Assembly (NCBI RefSeq): GCF_017114825.1
Contig: NZ_JADEVO010000033.1
Coordinates: 1-64,000 of the forward strand
DNA length: 64,000 nucleotides
Direction: 5' to 3'
From: Pseudomonas gregormendelii
Lineage (GTDB): Bacteria > Pseudomonadota > Gammaproteobacteria > Pseudomonadales > Pseudomonadaceae
Part shown: piece after piece, positions 42,514-53,106 of the stretch
Position numbering within the stretch: the first letter of the stretch is position 1
How the letters are laid out: the number at the start of each line of letters is the position of its first letter
Notes under the pieces: model-generated
What the model was told of the DNA's origin: nothing
Databases searched by the model: none
The model's input: the letters and a program-made list of their open reading frames with translations, nothing else
Position numbers and translations under genes: made by a program

Positions 42514-43293
42514 GTGACAATATTTCCGTCTTCATTGACTTCATCCAGTGGCGATTGCCAGGGATGTCAGCAAAGCGAACCGTTGGGCTTTGATTTTGCC
42601 TTTGCTTACCAACCCATCGTGGACCTGCGGGACCGATCGATCTTTGCTCACGAGGCACTGGTGCGCGGCACCGACGGTGAAGGCGCGTTATCGGTACTTG
42701 ACCAGGTCACCGAGGCCAATCGCTACCGATTTGACCAGCTCTGCCGCACCAAGGCGATCGAAGGTGCTGCGCAACTGGGCATGCAAACCAACCTGTCGAT
42801 CAACTTCATGCCCAACGCCGTGTACCGCCCGGAGCTGTGTATTCGCAGCACGCTGAAGGCCGCCAAAAAACATAATTTCCCCATAGACAGGCTGATTTTC
42901 GAAACCCTGGAAAGCGAGCACGTAGATAACTATCGCCATTTGACCAATATTCTGCGTGAATACCGCGAATTCGGCTTCAAGACCGCCATCGATGACTTCG
43001 GTGCGGGGTACTCGGGGCTCAATCTGCTCGCTGACTTCCAACCCGACCTGATCAAACTCGACATGGCACTGATCCGTGACGTCGATCGCGATCGTGTTCG
43101 TCAGGCTATCGTGCGGGGGATTGTCACAATCTGTGCGGATCTGGACGTTACAGTCATTGCCGAAGGCATCGAAAGCGCTGGAGAACGGGATTTCCTGGCG
43201 GACTGTGGAATTTTTCTGATGCAAGGCTACTGGTTCGCCAAGCCTGCATTCAAAGCGTTGGCCCAGGTACCAGGGGGTACCTGGACGCGTTAA
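42514..43293 (+). CDS. rimA: EAL-domain phosphodiesterase RimA
   Basis: The 259-residue protein is a stand-alone EAL domain for c-di-GMP hydrolysis. Catalytic motifs are intact: EALVRG, NLSINFMP, the metal pair in DDFGAGYSG, K in LIKLDM and EGIES. An N-terminal CQGCQQ pair is a small oddity. The start is a GTG with GGAG upstream. It is followed after 17 bp by rimB and rimK; the P. fluorescens rimABK operon controls S6 glutamylation, with RimA tuning RimK activity through c-di-GMP. The identity rests on this synteny as well as on the domain. Confidence 0.88.
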   Translation: MTIFPSSLTSSSGDCQGCQQSEPLGFDFAFAYQPIVDLRDRSIFAHEALVRGTDGEGALSVLDQVTEANRYRFDQLCRTKAIEGAAQLGMQTNLSINFMPNAVYRPELCIRSTLKAAKKHNFPIDRLIFETLESEHVDNYRHLTNILREYREFGFKTAIDDFGAGYSGLNLLADFQPDLIKLDMALIRDVDRDRVRQAIVRGIVTICADLDVTVIAEGIESAGERDFLADCGIFLMQGYWFAKPAFKALAQVPGGTWTR

Positions 43294-43310
43294 TCGCCGG
43301 TTTATTCCTA

Positions 43311-43790
43311 TTGAAGACATTTGACCATTTGACCGTTGTCGGTCTGCGCGAGTGGGTGGCGCTTCCGGATTTGGGAGTGGCAGGCCTGCGGGCAAAAATC
43401 GACACCGGTGCCAGCACCTCCAGCTTGCATGCCACCGACATTGAGCCGTTTGAGCGCGATGGTGAAAAATGGGTGCGTTTTACCGCGCATCTGGGCACGG
43501 TATTGCAACTGCGTCATCGACGTTGCGAAGCCCCGCTGGTGACCATGAAAACCATCAAGAGCTCCAATGGCCATGCGCAGAAGCGCTATGTGGTCAGCAC
43601 CACCCTGGCCCTCGGTGATCGGGTCTGGCGGGTCGAGTTCACCCTCGCCTGCCGTAAATCCATGCGATATCGCCTGCTACTCGGTTCCAAAGCCCTTATC
43701 GACGGCCAACTGGTCGTCAATCCGGGCATCAAATACGTACAAGACAAGCCGGTGTTCCCGGTCTCTACCCTTTCCACAGGTGTTGCATGA
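43311..43790 (+). CDS. rimB: Retropepsin-like protease RimB
   Basis: The 159-residue protein belongs to the family called ATP-dependent zinc protease (DUF785/RimB). It has a retropepsin-like active-site motif, [13 protein letters not shown] (Asp-Thr-Gly), and the second conserved block [13 protein letters not shown]. It uses a TTG start 17 bp after rimA with only a weak Shine-Dalgarno, so coupling to rimA is likely. Its TGA overlaps the rimK ATG. In SBW25 RimB is reported to remove RimK-added glutamates from ribosomal protein S6. Confidence 0.88.
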   Translation: MKTFDHLTVVGLREWVALPDLGVAGLRAKIDTGASTSSLHATDIEPFERDGEKWVRFTAHLGTVLQLRHRRCEAPLVTMKTIKSSNGHAQKRYVVSTTLALGDRVWRVEFTLACRKSMRYRLLLGSKALIDGQLVVNPGIKYVQDKPVFPVSTLSTGVA

Positions 43791-44692
43791 AGATCGCTGT
43801 GCTGTCGCGGAACCCGCGTCTGTATTCCACTCGTCGTCTGGTCGAAGCCGGAACCGAGCGTGGCCACGAAATGGTCGTGGTCGACACCTTGCGCGCCTAC
43901 ATGAACATCGCCAGCCACAAGCCGCAGATCCACTACAGGGGCCGGCCGCTGGAAGGTTTCGATGCGGTCATCCCGCGTATCGGGGCATCGGTGACGTTTT
44001 ATGGCTGCGCGGTTTTGCGCCAGTTCGAGATGATGGGGGTATTTCCGCTCAACGAATCGGTGGCCATCGCGCGTTCGCGGGACAAACTGCGCTCATTGCA
44101 ACTGCTCTCGCGCCGAGGGATCGGCTTGCCGGTCACCGGGTTTGCGCACTCGCCGGATGACATTCCCGACCTGATCGAAATGGTCAACGGCGCCCCTCTG
44201 GTGATCAAGGTACTGGAAGGTACCCAGGGCATCGGCGTGGTGCTGTGTGAGACCGCGACTGCGGCGGAGTCGGTGATCGAGGCCTTCATGGGTCTCAAGC
44301 AGAACATCATGGTCCAGGAATACATCAAGGAAGCCGGTGGGGCAGACATTCGCTGCTTCGTGGTGGGCGACAAAGTGATTGCTGCGATGAAACGCCAGGC
44401 CAAACCCGGGGAGTTCCGTTCCAACCTGCACCGGGGCGGCAGCGCGAGCCTGATCAAGATCACCCCGGAAGAACGCATGACGGCCTTGCGTGCGGCCAAG
44501 GTAATGGGGCTGGCCGTCGCAGGCGTGGATATCCTGCGTTCCAATCACGGGCCGCTGGTGATGGAAGTCAACTCGTCGCCGGGGCTGGAAGGCATCGAGA
44601 CCACCACCGGCAAGAACGTGGCGGGGATCATCATCGAGCATCTTGAAAAGAATGGTGGGCCGAATATGACGCGCACCAAAGGAAAAGGCTAA
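43787..44692 (+). CDS. rimK: Ribosomal protein S6-L-glutamate ligase RimK
   Basis: The 301-residue ATP-grasp ligase adds glutamate residues to the C-terminus of ribosomal protein S6. Typical blocks are [56 protein letters not shown] and [14 protein letters not shown]. The length is normal. It is the last gene of rimA-rimB-rimK, with ATGA overlap to rimB and a strong terminator 12 bp past the stop. Confidence 0.96.
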   Translation: MKIAVLSRNPRLYSTRRLVEAGTERGHEMVVVDTLRAYMNIASHKPQIHYRGRPLEGFDAVIPRIGASVTFYGCAVLRQFEMMGVFPLNESVAIARSRDKLRSLQLLSRRGIGLPVTGFAHSPDDIPDLIEMVNGAPLVIKVLEGTQGIGVVLCETATAAESVIEAFMGLKQNIMVQEYIKEAGGADIRCFVVGDKVIAAMKRQAKPGEFRSNLHRGGSASLIKITPEERMTALRAAKVMGLAVAGVDILRSNHGPLVMEVNSSPGLEGIETTTGKNVAGIIIEHLEKNGGPNMTRTKGKG

Positions 44693-44704
44693 AGCGGGAA
44701 GATC

Positions 44705-44750
44705 AAAAGATCGTCCGAAGGCTCCGGCCGCGTTCGGACGATCTTTTTTT
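44705..44750. terminator. Bidirectional terminator between rimK and envZ
   Basis: A 15-bp perfect stem (AAAAGATCGTCCGAA with TTCGGACGATCTTTT) with a 13-base loop, followed by TTT. It ends the rim operon and, read on the other strand, the ompR-envZ operon. Confidence 0.93.
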
Positions 44751-44756
44751 CAGCCG

Positions 44757-46070
44757 TTAAACCGCATCGCGCGGCAACATCAACCCCAACGGCAAGCGCA
44801 CCCGCGCCTCCAGCCCGCCACCATCACGGTTGCGCAGCTCGACATTGCCGCCATGCATCGAAGCAATCCGCTTGACGATCGCCAGGCCCAATCCGGTTCC
44901 CTTGCCGCCCCGGGCACGATCACCACGGGTGAACGGGTTGAAAATGGCTACCAGCTCCGACGGATCGATCCCGGCGCCACGGTCCATGACGCTCAGCACC
45001 ACGTAAGGCGCGCTGGTATCTCCGGATACGTAAGCCGCTACCTCCACACCGCTGCCGGCGTGATGCAGCGCATTGCCGATCAGGTTGTTCAACAGTCGTT
45101 TCATCGACACCCGCCGTAGCGGGAACGGCTGAATCGGCTCCAGGCGCAAACGCACTTTTTCTTCGTTCTGGTTGTAAGGAGCAGCAACTTCGCGCACGAG
45201 ATCGATCAGGTCGACTTCTTCCACCGACTCATCGCGTCCATCACGGATAAATGCCAGGAACTGGTCAAGAATCGCGTCCATGTCCTCAATGTCACGCACC
45301 ATATCGTCGGTCAGGTCGCTGTGGTCGCCCATCAGCTCCAGGGACAGGCGCAAACGGGTGAGCGGGGTTCGCAGGTCGTGGGATACCCCGGCCAGCATCA
45401 GCTCACGCTCACGGCCCGCCTGCTCGACGTCCTCGGCCATCTGGTTGAAGGCGCGGTACACCTCGGTCATTTCGCTGGGCGTGTCGCTGATCGGCAGGCG
45501 CACGCTGCGCCCCTGGCCGAGCTGTCTGGCCGCGTAGACCAGGCGTTTCAAAGGTTGATTGAGCTGACTGACAAAAATCCACGCCGAAGCCGTGGACAGC
45601 AATCCGATGGCGAGGAACCAGCCGAGTACGTTCCAGATTTTCTGCCCGCGCAGCGGATGCGGGTAAAGCGGTACTTTCAGCCAGCCGTCACCCAGGCTCG
45701 GCGCCCGCACCCAGAGGGCTGGGGGCGAGTGCATACGTAACCGGACTTCGGTATCGGCACCGAGTTCTGCCTGCATCTGTCGCTGGTAGATTTCGCTATA
45801 GGGCCAATGCTGCTCACCCTCCGGCACACCGGTGCCAACCACACGAATCAGCGTTGCCGCTTCGGCGATTTTGTCTCGATTGTTTTCATCAGCCGCCCAA
45901 TAGGCGCGCAGCGTCAAGGCGACGCCGTGGCTGTACTGGCGATCCACAAGCACGTCTTCGTTCATCAGCAGATAAACGAGGGTCAGTGCCTTGGAAAACA
46001 GCACAACGATCAGCACCAGCCACAGGGTGCGAGAGAAGAAACTTTGGGGGAACCACACGGGCGTTTTCAT
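44757..46070 (-). CDS. envZ: Osmolarity sensor histidine kinase EnvZ
   Basis: The 437-residue inner-membrane kinase has two membrane segments (about residues 15-36 and 147-168) around a periplasmic sensor, then HAMP, the phosphoacceptor SHDLRTPLTRLRLSLELM and an ATPase domain with NLIGNALHHAG, DRGAGID and GKGTGLGLAIV. It pairs with OmpR, whose gene lies just upstream with a 103-bp gap that contains a decayed REP-like stretch. The ompR-envZ order and the convergent rim operon are the normal Pseudomonas arrangement. Confidence 0.95.
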   Translation of the reverse strand: MKTPVWFPQSFFSRTLWLVLIVVLFSKALTLVYLLMNEDVLVDRQYSHGVALTLRAYWAADENNRDKIAEAATLIRVVGTGVPEGEQHWPYSEIYQRQMQAELGADTEVRLRMHSPPALWVRAPSLGDGWLKVPLYPHPLRGQKIWNVLGWFLAIGLLSTASAWIFVSQLNQPLKRLVYAARQLGQGRSVRLPISDTPSEMTEVYRAFNQMAEDVEQAGRERELMLAGVSHDLRTPLTRLRLSLELMGDHSDLTDDMVRDIEDMDAILDQFLAFIRDGRDESVEEVDLIDLVREVAAPYNQNEEKVRLRLEPIQPFPLRRVSMKRLLNNLIGNALHHAGSGVEVAAYVSGDTSAPYVVLSVMDRGAGIDPSELVAIFNPFTRGDRARGGKGTGLGLAIVKRIASMHGGNVELRNRDGGGLEARVRLPLGLMLPRDAV

Positions 46071-46173
46071 GGATAACCGCTAAACACATGCAAGAGCGAG
46101 CGATGCTCGCATATTGCGGTTCGCGAGTCTGCGGACAAAATCATCCGCATGACCCGCTCCTACAAATCGCCAA

Positions 46174-46914
46174 TCACTTGGTGGCTGCGCCATCCGGCAC
46201 GAATACGTAACCCACGCCCCAAACCGTCTGGATGTAACGCGGTTTGGATGGATCAGGTTCGATCATCCGGCGTAGACGCGAGATTTGCACATCGATGGAG
46301 CGTTCGAGCGCATCCCATTCACGACCACGAGCCAGGTTCATCAGCTTGTCGCGAGTCAATGGCTGACGCGCGTTCATCACCAACGCCTTGAGCACGGCGA
46401 ACTCGCCAGTGGTGAGCATGTGCACTTCTTCGCCACGCTTGAGCTCACGGGTGGCCAGCGACAGTTCGTAGTCACCAAACGTCACGCTCTCGTCTTCGCT
46501 GCCCGGTGCGCCTGGCACAGGCGTCGACTGGCGACGCAGCACCGCCTTGACCCGCGCCATCAGCTCGTCCGGGTTGAACGGCTTGGCCAGGTAGTCGTCG
46601 GCACCCAGCTCCAGACCCTTGATCCGGCTCAGCTCATCGCCCTTGGCGGTCAGCATGATGATTGGAATCTGGTTGTTCGCGGTACGCAGGCGGCGGCAGG
46701 CGGTCAGGCCGTCTTCGCCTGGCAGCATCAGGTCGAGAACGACCAGGTTGAACACTTCACGCGCCAGCAGGCGGTCCATTTGTTCCGTGTTCGGTACCGT
46801 GCGGGCACGGTAGCCCTTGCTGACGAAAAAGCGCTCCAGCAGGCTGCTCAGCCCCGGGTCGTCATCAACAATAAGAATTTTTTCGCCTTCAGCAATGTTT
46901 GCAGTGCTGCTCAT
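46174..46914 (-). CDS. ompR: Two-component response regulator OmpR
   Basis: The 246-residue regulator has a receiver domain with the phosphorylation site D61 (LVVLDLMLPGEDGL) and a C-terminal winged helix with the family motif EWDALERSIDVQISRLRR. It controls porins and osmotic or envelope responses. It is the first gene of ompR-envZ, divergent from tex, with AAAGGAG before the ATG. Confidence 0.96.
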   Translation of the reverse strand: MSSTANIAEGEKILIVDDDPGLSSLLERFFVSKGYRARTVPNTEQMDRLLAREVFNLVVLDLMLPGEDGLTACRRLRTANNQIPIIMLTAKGDELSRIKGLELGADDYLAKPFNPDELMARVKAVLRRQSTPVPGAPGSEDESVTFGDYELSLATRELKRGEEVHMLTTGEFAVLKALVMNARQPLTRDKLMNLARGREWDALERSIDVQISRLRRMIEPDPSKPRYIQTVWGVGYVFVPDGAATK

Positions 46915-47272
46915 TAGATGCTCCTTTTAGCTCGGCGCGCATTATGGCGTAGCTGCCGTTATACGCACCGTGTGCATTGTTAGCAGATTTTTCCTCCACC
47001 GCCAGTAAACCGGGTGGATAGCGGGAGCCTGCGATGCCCCGAATGACCGATGCTGGTTATAATGCGCGGCCTTTTGTGTCAGGCAACGTCTGATCGTTTA
47101 CAGCAGCAGCCACTTTTTATTTTCATGGCGCTGGCAGTAATTGTTCGATTTCACGGGTCAACGGGATGCCTGTTGATCCAGGTAGCGGCGCAGGCCAGGC
47201 CGCTCAACCAGACTCGCCGAGCCTTTAATCCTGTGCCTGCGAGCCTGCTTTCACAATTTGTCAGGTGGTTTT
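46915..47272. other. Divergent promoter region between ompR and tex
   Basis: This 358-bp stretch contains TATAAT at 47058-47063 on the plus strand with no good -35, leaving a leader of about 200 nt before tex. Pieces near 46960-46990 are AT-rich and probably hold the ompR promoter. I see no other gene or clear repeat. Confidence 0.5.
47058..47063 (+). promoter_or_regulatory. Possible -10 box for tex
   Basis: A consensus TATAAT stands about 210 bp upstream of the tex start. The sequence 17 bp further upstream does not resemble TTGACA, so the promoter call is tentative. Confidence 0.4.
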
Positions 47273-49597
47273 ATGGACAGCATCAACAGCCGCATCGCCG
47301 AGGAACTCGGTGTACGCCCACAACAGGTCGAAGCGGCCGTCGCGCTACTCGATGAAGGTTCTACCGTGCCATTCATCGCCCGCTACCGGAAAGAAGTGAC
47401 CGGCAGCCTCGATGATATCCAGTTGCGTCATCTGGAAGAGCGTCTGCGCTACCTGCGAGAACTCGACGAACGGCGCATCAGCATCCTGGCCAGTATTCAG
47501 GATCAAGGCAAGCTGACCCCGCAGCTGGAGCGCGACATCAAGCTCGCCGACACCAAGACCCGCCTCGAAGACTTGTACCTGCCGTACAAGCAGAAGCGCC
47601 GCACCAAGGGCCAGATCGCCCTGGAAGCCGGCCTCGGCGAGCTGGCCGACGGCCTGTTCAACGACCCGACCCTGGCCCCGGACGTCGAAGCTGCACGCTT
47701 CATCGACGCGGAAAAAGGCGTAGCCGATGTGAAGGCGGCCCTTGAAGGCGCCAAGTACATCCTGATGGAGCGCTTCGCCGAAGACGCCGGCCTGCTGGAC
47801 AAACTGCGCAGCTACCTCAAGCAGGAGGCCATCCTCAGTGCCCGCGTGATCGCCGGCAAAGAAGAGGAAGGCGCCAAGTTCCGCGACTACTTCGAACACG
47901 ACGAACCCCTCAAAAGCATGCCATCGCACCGCGCCCTGGCGATTTTCCGTGGCCGCAACGAAGGCATTCTCAGTTCCGCGCTGAAAGTCGGCGACGAGCT
48001 GCCGGGCACCATGCACCCCTGCGAAGGCATGATCGGCCAGCAGTTCGGCATTCAGAACCAGAACCGCGCCGCCGACAAATGGCTGGGCGAAGTGGTGCGC
48101 TGGACCTGGAAGGTCAAGCTCTATACCCATCTCGAAACCGACCTGCTCGGCGAGTTGCGCGATGGCGCGGAAACCGAGGCGATCAACGTGTTCGCCCACA
48201 ACCTGCACGATCTGCTGCTGTCGGCCCCGGCCGGCCCGCGCGCCACACTGGGCCTGGACCCGGGCCTGCGCACCGGTTGCAAGGTCGCCGTGGTCGACTC
48301 CACCGGTAAGCTGCTGGATCACGCCACCGTTTACCCCCACGTGCCGCACAACAAGTGGGACCAGACTATTGCGATCCTGGCAGCCCTTTGCGCCAAGCAT
48401 TCGGTCGACCTGATCGCCATCGGCAACGGCACCGCCAGCCGTGAAACCGACAAGCTCGCCGCTGAGCTGATCAAGAAATACCCGGCGATGAAAATGACCA
48501 AGGTCATGGTCTCCGAGGCCGGCGCATCGGTTTACTCGGCGTCGGAATTGGCTTCCAAGGAATTCCCGGACCTCGACGTGTCGATTCGTGGCGCGGTATC
48601 CATCGCTCGTCGCCTGCAGGACCCGCTGGCCGAACTGGTGAAGATCGATCCGAAATCCATTGGCGTCGGCCAGTATCAGCACGACGTATCGCAGCTGAAA
48701 CTGGCGCGCGGCCTGGACGCCGTGGTCGAAGACTGCGTGAACGCCGTCGGCGTGGACGTCAACACTGCTTCCGTGGCACTGCTGGCCCGCATCTCCGGCC
48801 TCAATGCGACCCTGGCGCAGAACATCGTCAGCCACCGCGACGAACACGGTGCGTTCAAGACCCGCGCCGCGTTGAAAAAAGTCGCACGCCTGGGTGAAAA
48901 AACGTTCGAACAGGCCGCCGGCTTCCTGCGGGTCATGAACGGTGACAACCCGCTGGATTCGTCCGCCGTTCACCCGGAAGCCTATCCACTGGTGCAGCGC
49001 ATTGCCGCTGAAACCGACCGCGACATCCGTTCGCTGATTGGCGACGCCAGCTTTCTCAAGCGCCTGGATCCGAAGAAGTACACCGACGAGACGTTCGGTC
49101 TGCCAACGGTCACCGACATTCTGCAAGAGCTGGAAAAACCCGGTCGCGACCCGCGTCCCGAGTTCAAGACTGCCGAGTTCCAGGAAGGTGTCGAAGACCT
49201 CAAGGACCTGCAGCTGGGCATGATCCTCGAAGGCGTGGTGACCAACGTGACCAACTTCGGCGCATTCGTTGACATCGGCGTGCATCAGGACGGTTTGGTG
49301 CATATCTCTGCACTTTCGGAGAAGTTCATCAAGGATCCCCGTGAAGCGGTGAAGGCGGGCGACGTGGTGAAAGTGAAGGTCATGGAAGTCGATATACCGC
49401 GTAAGCGCGTGGGCCTGTCGATGCGCATGAGCGACACCCCTGGCGAGAAAATCGATGGCGCTCGTGGTGCGCGTCCTGGTTCGGCACCGCGTCAGTCCCA
49501 GAACACTGCACCGCGCAAGGAAACCACGGCGCCCGCCCCTGCCAACAATGCCATGGCTTCGCTGTTCGCCAACGCCAAGCAACTGAAGAAGCGTTGA
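47273..49597 (+). CDS. tex: Tex-family transcription accessory protein
   Basis: The 774-residue RNA-binding protein has an N-terminal helical region, a YqgF-like RNase-H fold ([18 protein letters not shown]), a helix-hairpin-helix region ([18 protein letters not shown]) and a C-terminal S1 domain ([20 protein letters not shown]). Tex is linked to stress tolerance and transcript turnover. I use the ATG at 47273 ([13 protein letters not shown]), which follows AGGTGG. The stop overlaps the next gene by one base (TGATG). Confidence 0.95.
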   Translation: MDSINSRIAEELGVRPQQVEAAVALLDEGSTVPFIARYRKEVTGSLDDIQLRHLEERLRYLRELDERRISILASIQDQGKLTPQLERDIKLADTKTRLEDLYLPYKQKRRTKGQIALEAGLGELADGLFNDPTLAPDVEAARFIDAEKGVADVKAALEGAKYILMERFAEDAGLLDKLRSYLKQEAILSARVIAGKEEEGAKFRDYFEHDEPLKSMPSHRALAIFRGRNEGILSSALKVGDELPGTMHPCEGMIGQQFGIQNQNRAADKWLGEVVRWTWKVKLYTHLETDLLGELRDGAETEAINVFAHNLHDLLLSAPAGPRATLGLDPGLRTGCKVAVVDSTGKLLDHATVYPHVPHNKWDQTIAILAALCAKHSVDLIAIGNGTASRETDKLAAELIKKYPAMKMTKVMVSEAGASVYSASELASKEFPDLDVSIRGAVSIARRLQDPLAELVKIDPKSIGVGQYQHDVSQLKLARGLDAVVEDCVNAVGVDVNTASVALLARISGLNATLAQNIVSHRDEHGAFKTRAALKKVARLGEKTFEQAAGFLRVMNGDNPLDSSAVHPEAYPLVQRIAAETDRDIRSLIGDASFLKRLDPKKYTDETFGLPTVTDILQELEKPGRDPRPEFKTAEFQEGVEDLKDLQLGMILEGVVTNVTNFGAFVDIGVHQDGLVHISALSEKFIKDPREAVKAGDVVKVKVMEVDIPRKRVGLSMRMSDTPGEKIDGARGARPGSAPRQSQNTAPRKETTAPAPANNAMASLFANAKQLKKR

Positions 49598-49980
49598 TGG
49601 AGATCCCGCCAGGGTTGACCGAAAGCGCGTTCTTCAAGCTGCTGGGTTGTCGTTTGCACAGCCTGGACACCGGGGTGGCGCAAGTCGCCCTGGCACTGCA
49701 GCCCGAACTGCGCAACCGCGGCGGCAAGCTGCACGGCGGCGCGTTGTTCAGCCTGGTGGACATTGCCATGGGCCTGGCCTGTTCCAGTACCCATGGCTTC
49801 GACCAGCAGAGCGCGACCATCGAATGCAAGATCAACTACATTCGCGCGGTTTCTGAGGGCGAGGTGATGTGCACAGCACGGGTGATCCACCCGGGCCGTC
49901 GCACGCTGGTGGTCGAGGCCGAGGTGATGCAAGGCGAAAAATTGGTCGCAAAAGCGCAAGGCACGTTCGCTGTCCTGTAG
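49597..49980 (+). CDS. PaaI-type thioesterase (hotdog fold)
   Basis: The 127-residue protein has the PaaI pattern NRGGKLHGGALFSLVDIAMGLA, with the HGG and acidic residue typical of the active site, and VVEAEVMQGEKLVAKAQGTF. Its ATG overlaps the tex stop (TGATG), so the two are co-translated. It probably hydrolyses an acyl- or aryl-CoA; the substrate is unknown. Confidence 0.88.
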   Translation: MEIPPGLTESAFFKLLGCRLHSLDTGVAQVALALQPELRNRGGKLHGGALFSLVDIAMGLACSSTHGFDQQSATIECKINYIRAVSEGEVMCTARVIHPGRRTLVVEAEVMQGEKLVAKAQGTFAVL

Positions 49981-50007
49981 CTACCGATCATCATTTTGAG
50001 GTAATTT

Positions 50008-50029
50008 CGGCGCTATGAAAGCGGCGCCG
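50008..50029 (+). terminator. Weak terminator after the tex operon
   Basis: CGGCGC and GCGCCG pair around a 10-base loop, followed by GGATTTTCTTT. The U-run is interrupted, so strength is uncertain. Confidence 0.45.
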
Positions 50030-50039
50030 GGATTTTCTT

Positions 50040-50128
50040 TGGGAGCGCGCTTGCCCGCGATGGCGGTGTGTCAGGCAACATAAATGGTGACTGACACTCC
50101 CTCATCGCGGGCAAGCCCGCTCCCACAG
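50040..50128. repeat. REP pair (BIME) between the thioesterase gene and gshA
   Basis: TGGGAGCGCGCTTGCCCGCG at the left and CGCGGGCAAGCCCGCTCCCA at the right form an inverted pair about 50 bases apart. Confidence 0.85.
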
Positions 50129-50272
50129 GGTTCGCGGCGACGGGTCCTTGACCGACTGGCATGAAGTCCGTGCTGCTAAAAAACCAGGCGAAAACGCCAG
50201 TTTCAACTTCACCCTTGTAGACCGTCTTGCCCACCCCCATATTGGGGCGACTGACGCGTGAAGGAATCCAAC

Positions 50273-51856
50273 TTGAGCGAAATTCTCAACCGCCGCCTGG
50301 CTCTGCTTGGCGAGCGCGCTAACCTCTCTCTGCTCGAACAGTGCCTTCACGGCATCGAACGTGAATGCCTGCGCGTGACCAGCGAAGGTCGCCTGGCGCA
50401 AACGCCCCACCCCGAAGAATTGGGTTCCGCGCTGACCAATGAACAAATCACCACCGACTATTCCGAGTCGCTGCTGGAGTTCATCACGCCCGCCCTGCCG
50501 GACCCGGCCGATACGCTGGCGAGCCTGGACAGCATTCACCGCTTTGCCTACAGCAAGCTGGGCAGCGAGTACCTGTGGAGTCCTTCCATGCCGTGCCCGT
50601 TGCCGGCTGAGGAAGACATCCCGATTGCCTACTACGGCACCTCGAACATCGGTCAGCTCAAGTACGTCTACCGCAAGGGCCTGGCCCTGCGCTACGGCAA
50701 GACGATGCAATGCATCGCCGGGATTCACTACAATTTTTCCCTGCCGGAACAGCTCTGGCCGCTGCTCAAGGAAGCTGAAGGCTTTGTCGGCACCGATCGC
50801 GACTATCAGTCCTCGGCCTACATCGCGCTGATCCGCAACTTCCGTCGCTACAGCTGGCTGCTGATGTACCTGTTTGGCGCTTCACCAGCCCTTGATGCGG
50901 GCTTCCTGCGAGGTCGCTCCCATCAGCTGGAGCAGCTGGACCCGGACACGCTCTACCTGCCTTACGCCACAAGCCTGCGCATGAGTGACCTGGGTTACCA
51001 GAGTAACGCCCAGGCCGGCCTGACGCCTTGCTATAACGACCTGGTCAGCTACACCGACAGCCTGCGCAAAGCGGTAGCCACTCCCTACGCACCGTACGTG
51101 GAGATCGGCACCCATCAGGATGGAGAGTGGGTTCAGCTCAACACCAACATCCTGCAGATCGAAAACGAGTACTACTCCAACATTCGCCCCAAGCGCGTGA
51201 CCTACACCGGCGAGCGCCCGATCCAGGCGCTGGTGGCACGTGGTATCCAGTACGTCGAAGTGCGCTGCCTGGACATCAACCCGCTCCTGCCGATGGGCAT
51301 CGACCTCACCGAGTCGCGCTTCCTCGACGCGTTCCTGCTGTACTGCGCGCTCAACGACAGCCCGCTGCTGACCAACACCTCGTGCGGCAACGCGACCTCG
51401 AACTTCCTTAGCGTGGTCAAGGAAGGTCGCCGCCCGGGCCTGCAACTGCAGCGCGACGGCCAGCCGGTGGACCTCAAGGAGTGGGCCAGCGAGTTGCTGG
51501 AGCACATTGCGCCGCTCGCGGCGATACTGGACCAGAGCCACGGCGGCGATGCTCACAGCAAGGCGCTGGATGCCCAGCTGGCCAAGGTCAAGGACCCGGC
51601 CCTGACCCCATCGGCCCAGGTGTTGGCCGCGATGGCAGAGCACAAGGAGAGTTTCAGTCAGTTCTCGTTGCGTCAGAGCCAGGCGCATGCGGAATATTTC
51701 CGCAGCGAACCGCTTTCTGCCGAAGACCAGGGGCGATTCGAAGCACGTGCGCGTTCATCGCTGGCTGAGCAAGTCGAGTTGGAGCAGAACGAGGTCGGCG
51801 ATTTTGATGTGTTTGTCGGGTCGTATCAGGCGAGCATTCTGGCGATCAGTAATTAA
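50273..51856 (+). CDS. gshA: Glutamate-cysteine ligase
   Basis: The 527-residue enzyme joins glutamate and cysteine with ATP, the first step of glutathione synthesis. It is of the proteobacterial GshA type, with [26 protein letters not shown] and [21 protein letters not shown] place the start at the TTG at 50273, which has AAGGA 7 bases upstream and gives [13 protein letters not shown]; the GTG at 50258 has only GGGG at distance. A terminator made from REP sequence follows. Confidence 0.93.
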   Translation: MSEILNRRLALLGERANLSLLEQCLHGIERECLRVTSEGRLAQTPHPEELGSALTNEQITTDYSESLLEFITPALPDPADTLASLDSIHRFAYSKLGSEYLWSPSMPCPLPAEEDIPIAYYGTSNIGQLKYVYRKGLALRYGKTMQCIAGIHYNFSLPEQLWPLLKEAEGFVGTDRDYQSSAYIALIRNFRRYSWLLMYLFGASPALDAGFLRGRSHQLEQLDPDTLYLPYATSLRMSDLGYQSNAQAGLTPCYNDLVSYTDSLRKAVATPYAPYVEIGTHQDGEWVQLNTNILQIENEYYSNIRPKRVTYTGERPIQALVARGIQYVEVRCLDINPLLPMGIDLTESRFLDAFLLYCALNDSPLLTNTSCGNATSNFLSVVKEGRRPGLQLQRDGQPVDLKEWASELLEHIAPLAAILDQSHGGDAHSKALDAQLAKVKDPALTPSAQVLAAMAEHKESFSQFSLRQSQAHAEYFRSEPLSAEDQGRFEARARSSLAEQVELEQNEVGDFDVFVGSYQASILAISN

Positions 51857-51869
51857 TCGGCAGCTTTAA

Positions 51870-51994
51870 AAAGATCGCAGCCTGCGGCAGCTCCTACAGG
51901 GATCGGCTGGAGTCTGCGATTTTTTTTCGCCGCGCTACGCAGTCCCCGAGCCTGCACGCGACCTGTGTAGGAGCTGCCGCAGGCTGCGATCTTT
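51870..51994. repeat. Inverted REP pair (GATCGCAGCC type) with terminator after gshA
   Basis: Arms 51870-51898 and 51966-51994 are perfect 29-base inverted copies. The left arm also pairs locally with CTGCGATTTTTTTT at 51914-51928 to make a rho-independent terminator for gshA. Confidence 0.88.
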
Positions 51995-52023
51995 TGATCC
52001 TCCGCTTTTTCCACTCATAAGCT

Positions 52024-52052
52024 AATGCGAAAAAGTTATTTATTTCCGCATT
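52024..52052. promoter_or_regulatory. Possible operator/promoter dyad upstream of tauA
   Basis: AATGCG at 52024-52029 and CGCATT at 52047-52052 flank the AT-rich stretch AAAAAGTTATTTATTTC about 60-90 bp before tauA. A CysB-type activator would be expected here under sulfate limitation, but the motif is too loose to assign. Confidence 0.3.
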
Positions 52053-52112
52053 CTTAGATCATTTAGTCTCCTCAAACGCCAACTCCCGGCCGCCTGTTGA
52101 GGAGCTTCTCCG

Positions 52113-53090
52113 ATGAAACTGCATTTCCCCCTTCGCCTCCTGGCGGCCGCTTCGCTGGCTGCGGCGAGCTTCTTCGCCCAGGCCGCCGACGTCACCGTTG
52201 CCTACCAGACCACCGTAGACCCGGCGAAAGTTGCCCAGGCCGACGGCGCCTATGAAAAAGCCACCAACGCCAAGATCGACTGGCGCAAATTCGATAATGG
52301 CGCCGACATCATTGCCGCCATTGCCTCCGGCGACGTACAGATCGGCTACCTCGGCTCCAGCCCCCTGACCGCCGCGATCACTCGCAAAGTGCCTGTGGAA
52401 ACCTTCCTGATCGCCACCCAGATCGGTGCCGCCGAAGCCCTGGTGGCTCGCGACGGATCGGGGATCAAGACACCGCAAGACCTGATCGGCAAGAAGATCG
52501 CCGTGCCATTCGTGTCCACCGGACACTACAGCCTGCTGGCCGCGTTGAAGCACTGGAATATCGACCCGTCGAAAGTCACCGTACTGAACCTCGCCCCGCC
52601 AGCCATTATCGCCGCGTGGAAACGGGGTGACATCGACGCTACCTACGTGTGGGACCCAGCCCTGGGCGTTGCCAAGGAAAACGGCAAAGTGCTGATTACC
52701 TCTGGCGAACTGGCCAAGTTCGGCGCACCGACCTTCGATGCCTGGATCGTGCGTAAAGATTTCGCTGAAAAACACCCGGAAATCGTCACCGCCTTCGCCA
52801 AAGTCACCCTCGACGCCTACGCCGACTACCGCAAGGACCCAACAGCCTGGCTGGCTAATCAGGGCAACGTCGACAAGCTGGTGAAACTCTCCGGCGCCAA
52901 GGCCAGCGACATCCCACTGCTGTTGCAAGGCAACGTCTACCCGCTGGCGGCTGATCAGGTGATCACCCTCGGCGCGCCGACCACCAAAGCCATCACCGAC
53001 ACCGCCGTGTTTCTCAAGGAACAAGGCAAGGTGGAAGCGGTTCTGCCGGACTACGCGCCGTACGTCAGCGCCAAGTTCATCACCAACTGA
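52113..53090 (+). CDS. tauA: Taurine ABC transporter, periplasmic binding protein
   Basis: The 325-residue protein has a signal peptide cleaved after SFFAQA and a type II periplasmic-binding fold with [20 protein letters not shown] and [20 protein letters not shown]. It should capture taurine or similar alkanesulfonates. It is the first gene of tauABCD. The order and the presence of tauD make the assignment firm. Confidence 0.94.
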   Translation: MKLHFPLRLLAAASLAAASFFAQAADVTVAYQTTVDPAKVAQADGAYEKATNAKIDWRKFDNGADIIAAIASGDVQIGYLGSSPLTAAITRKVPVETFLIATQIGAAEALVARDGSGIKTPQDLIGKKIAVPFVSTGHYSLLAALKHWNIDPSKVTVLNLAPPAIIAAWKRGDIDATYVWDPALGVAKENGKVLITSGELAKFGAPTFDAWIVRKDFAEKHPEIVTAFAKVTLDAYADYRKDPTAWLANQGNVDKLVKLSGAKASDIPLLLQGNVYPLAADQVITLGAPTTKAITDTAVFLKEQGKVEAVLPDYAPYVSAKFITN

Positions 53091-53106
53091 TCGGGAGTTT
53101 ATTGCG

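Noticed and set aside
46071-46173. A REP element between ompR and envZ
   Set aside because: GAGCGAGCGATGCTCGC and GACCCGCTCCTAC fragments are present but do not form a proper pair; I treat it as decayed sequence.
47345-49582. 745-residue minus-strand ORF antisense to tex
   Set aside because: Tex has clear domains in the other strand; the antisense frame is open only because of codon bias in high-GC DNA and shows no motif.
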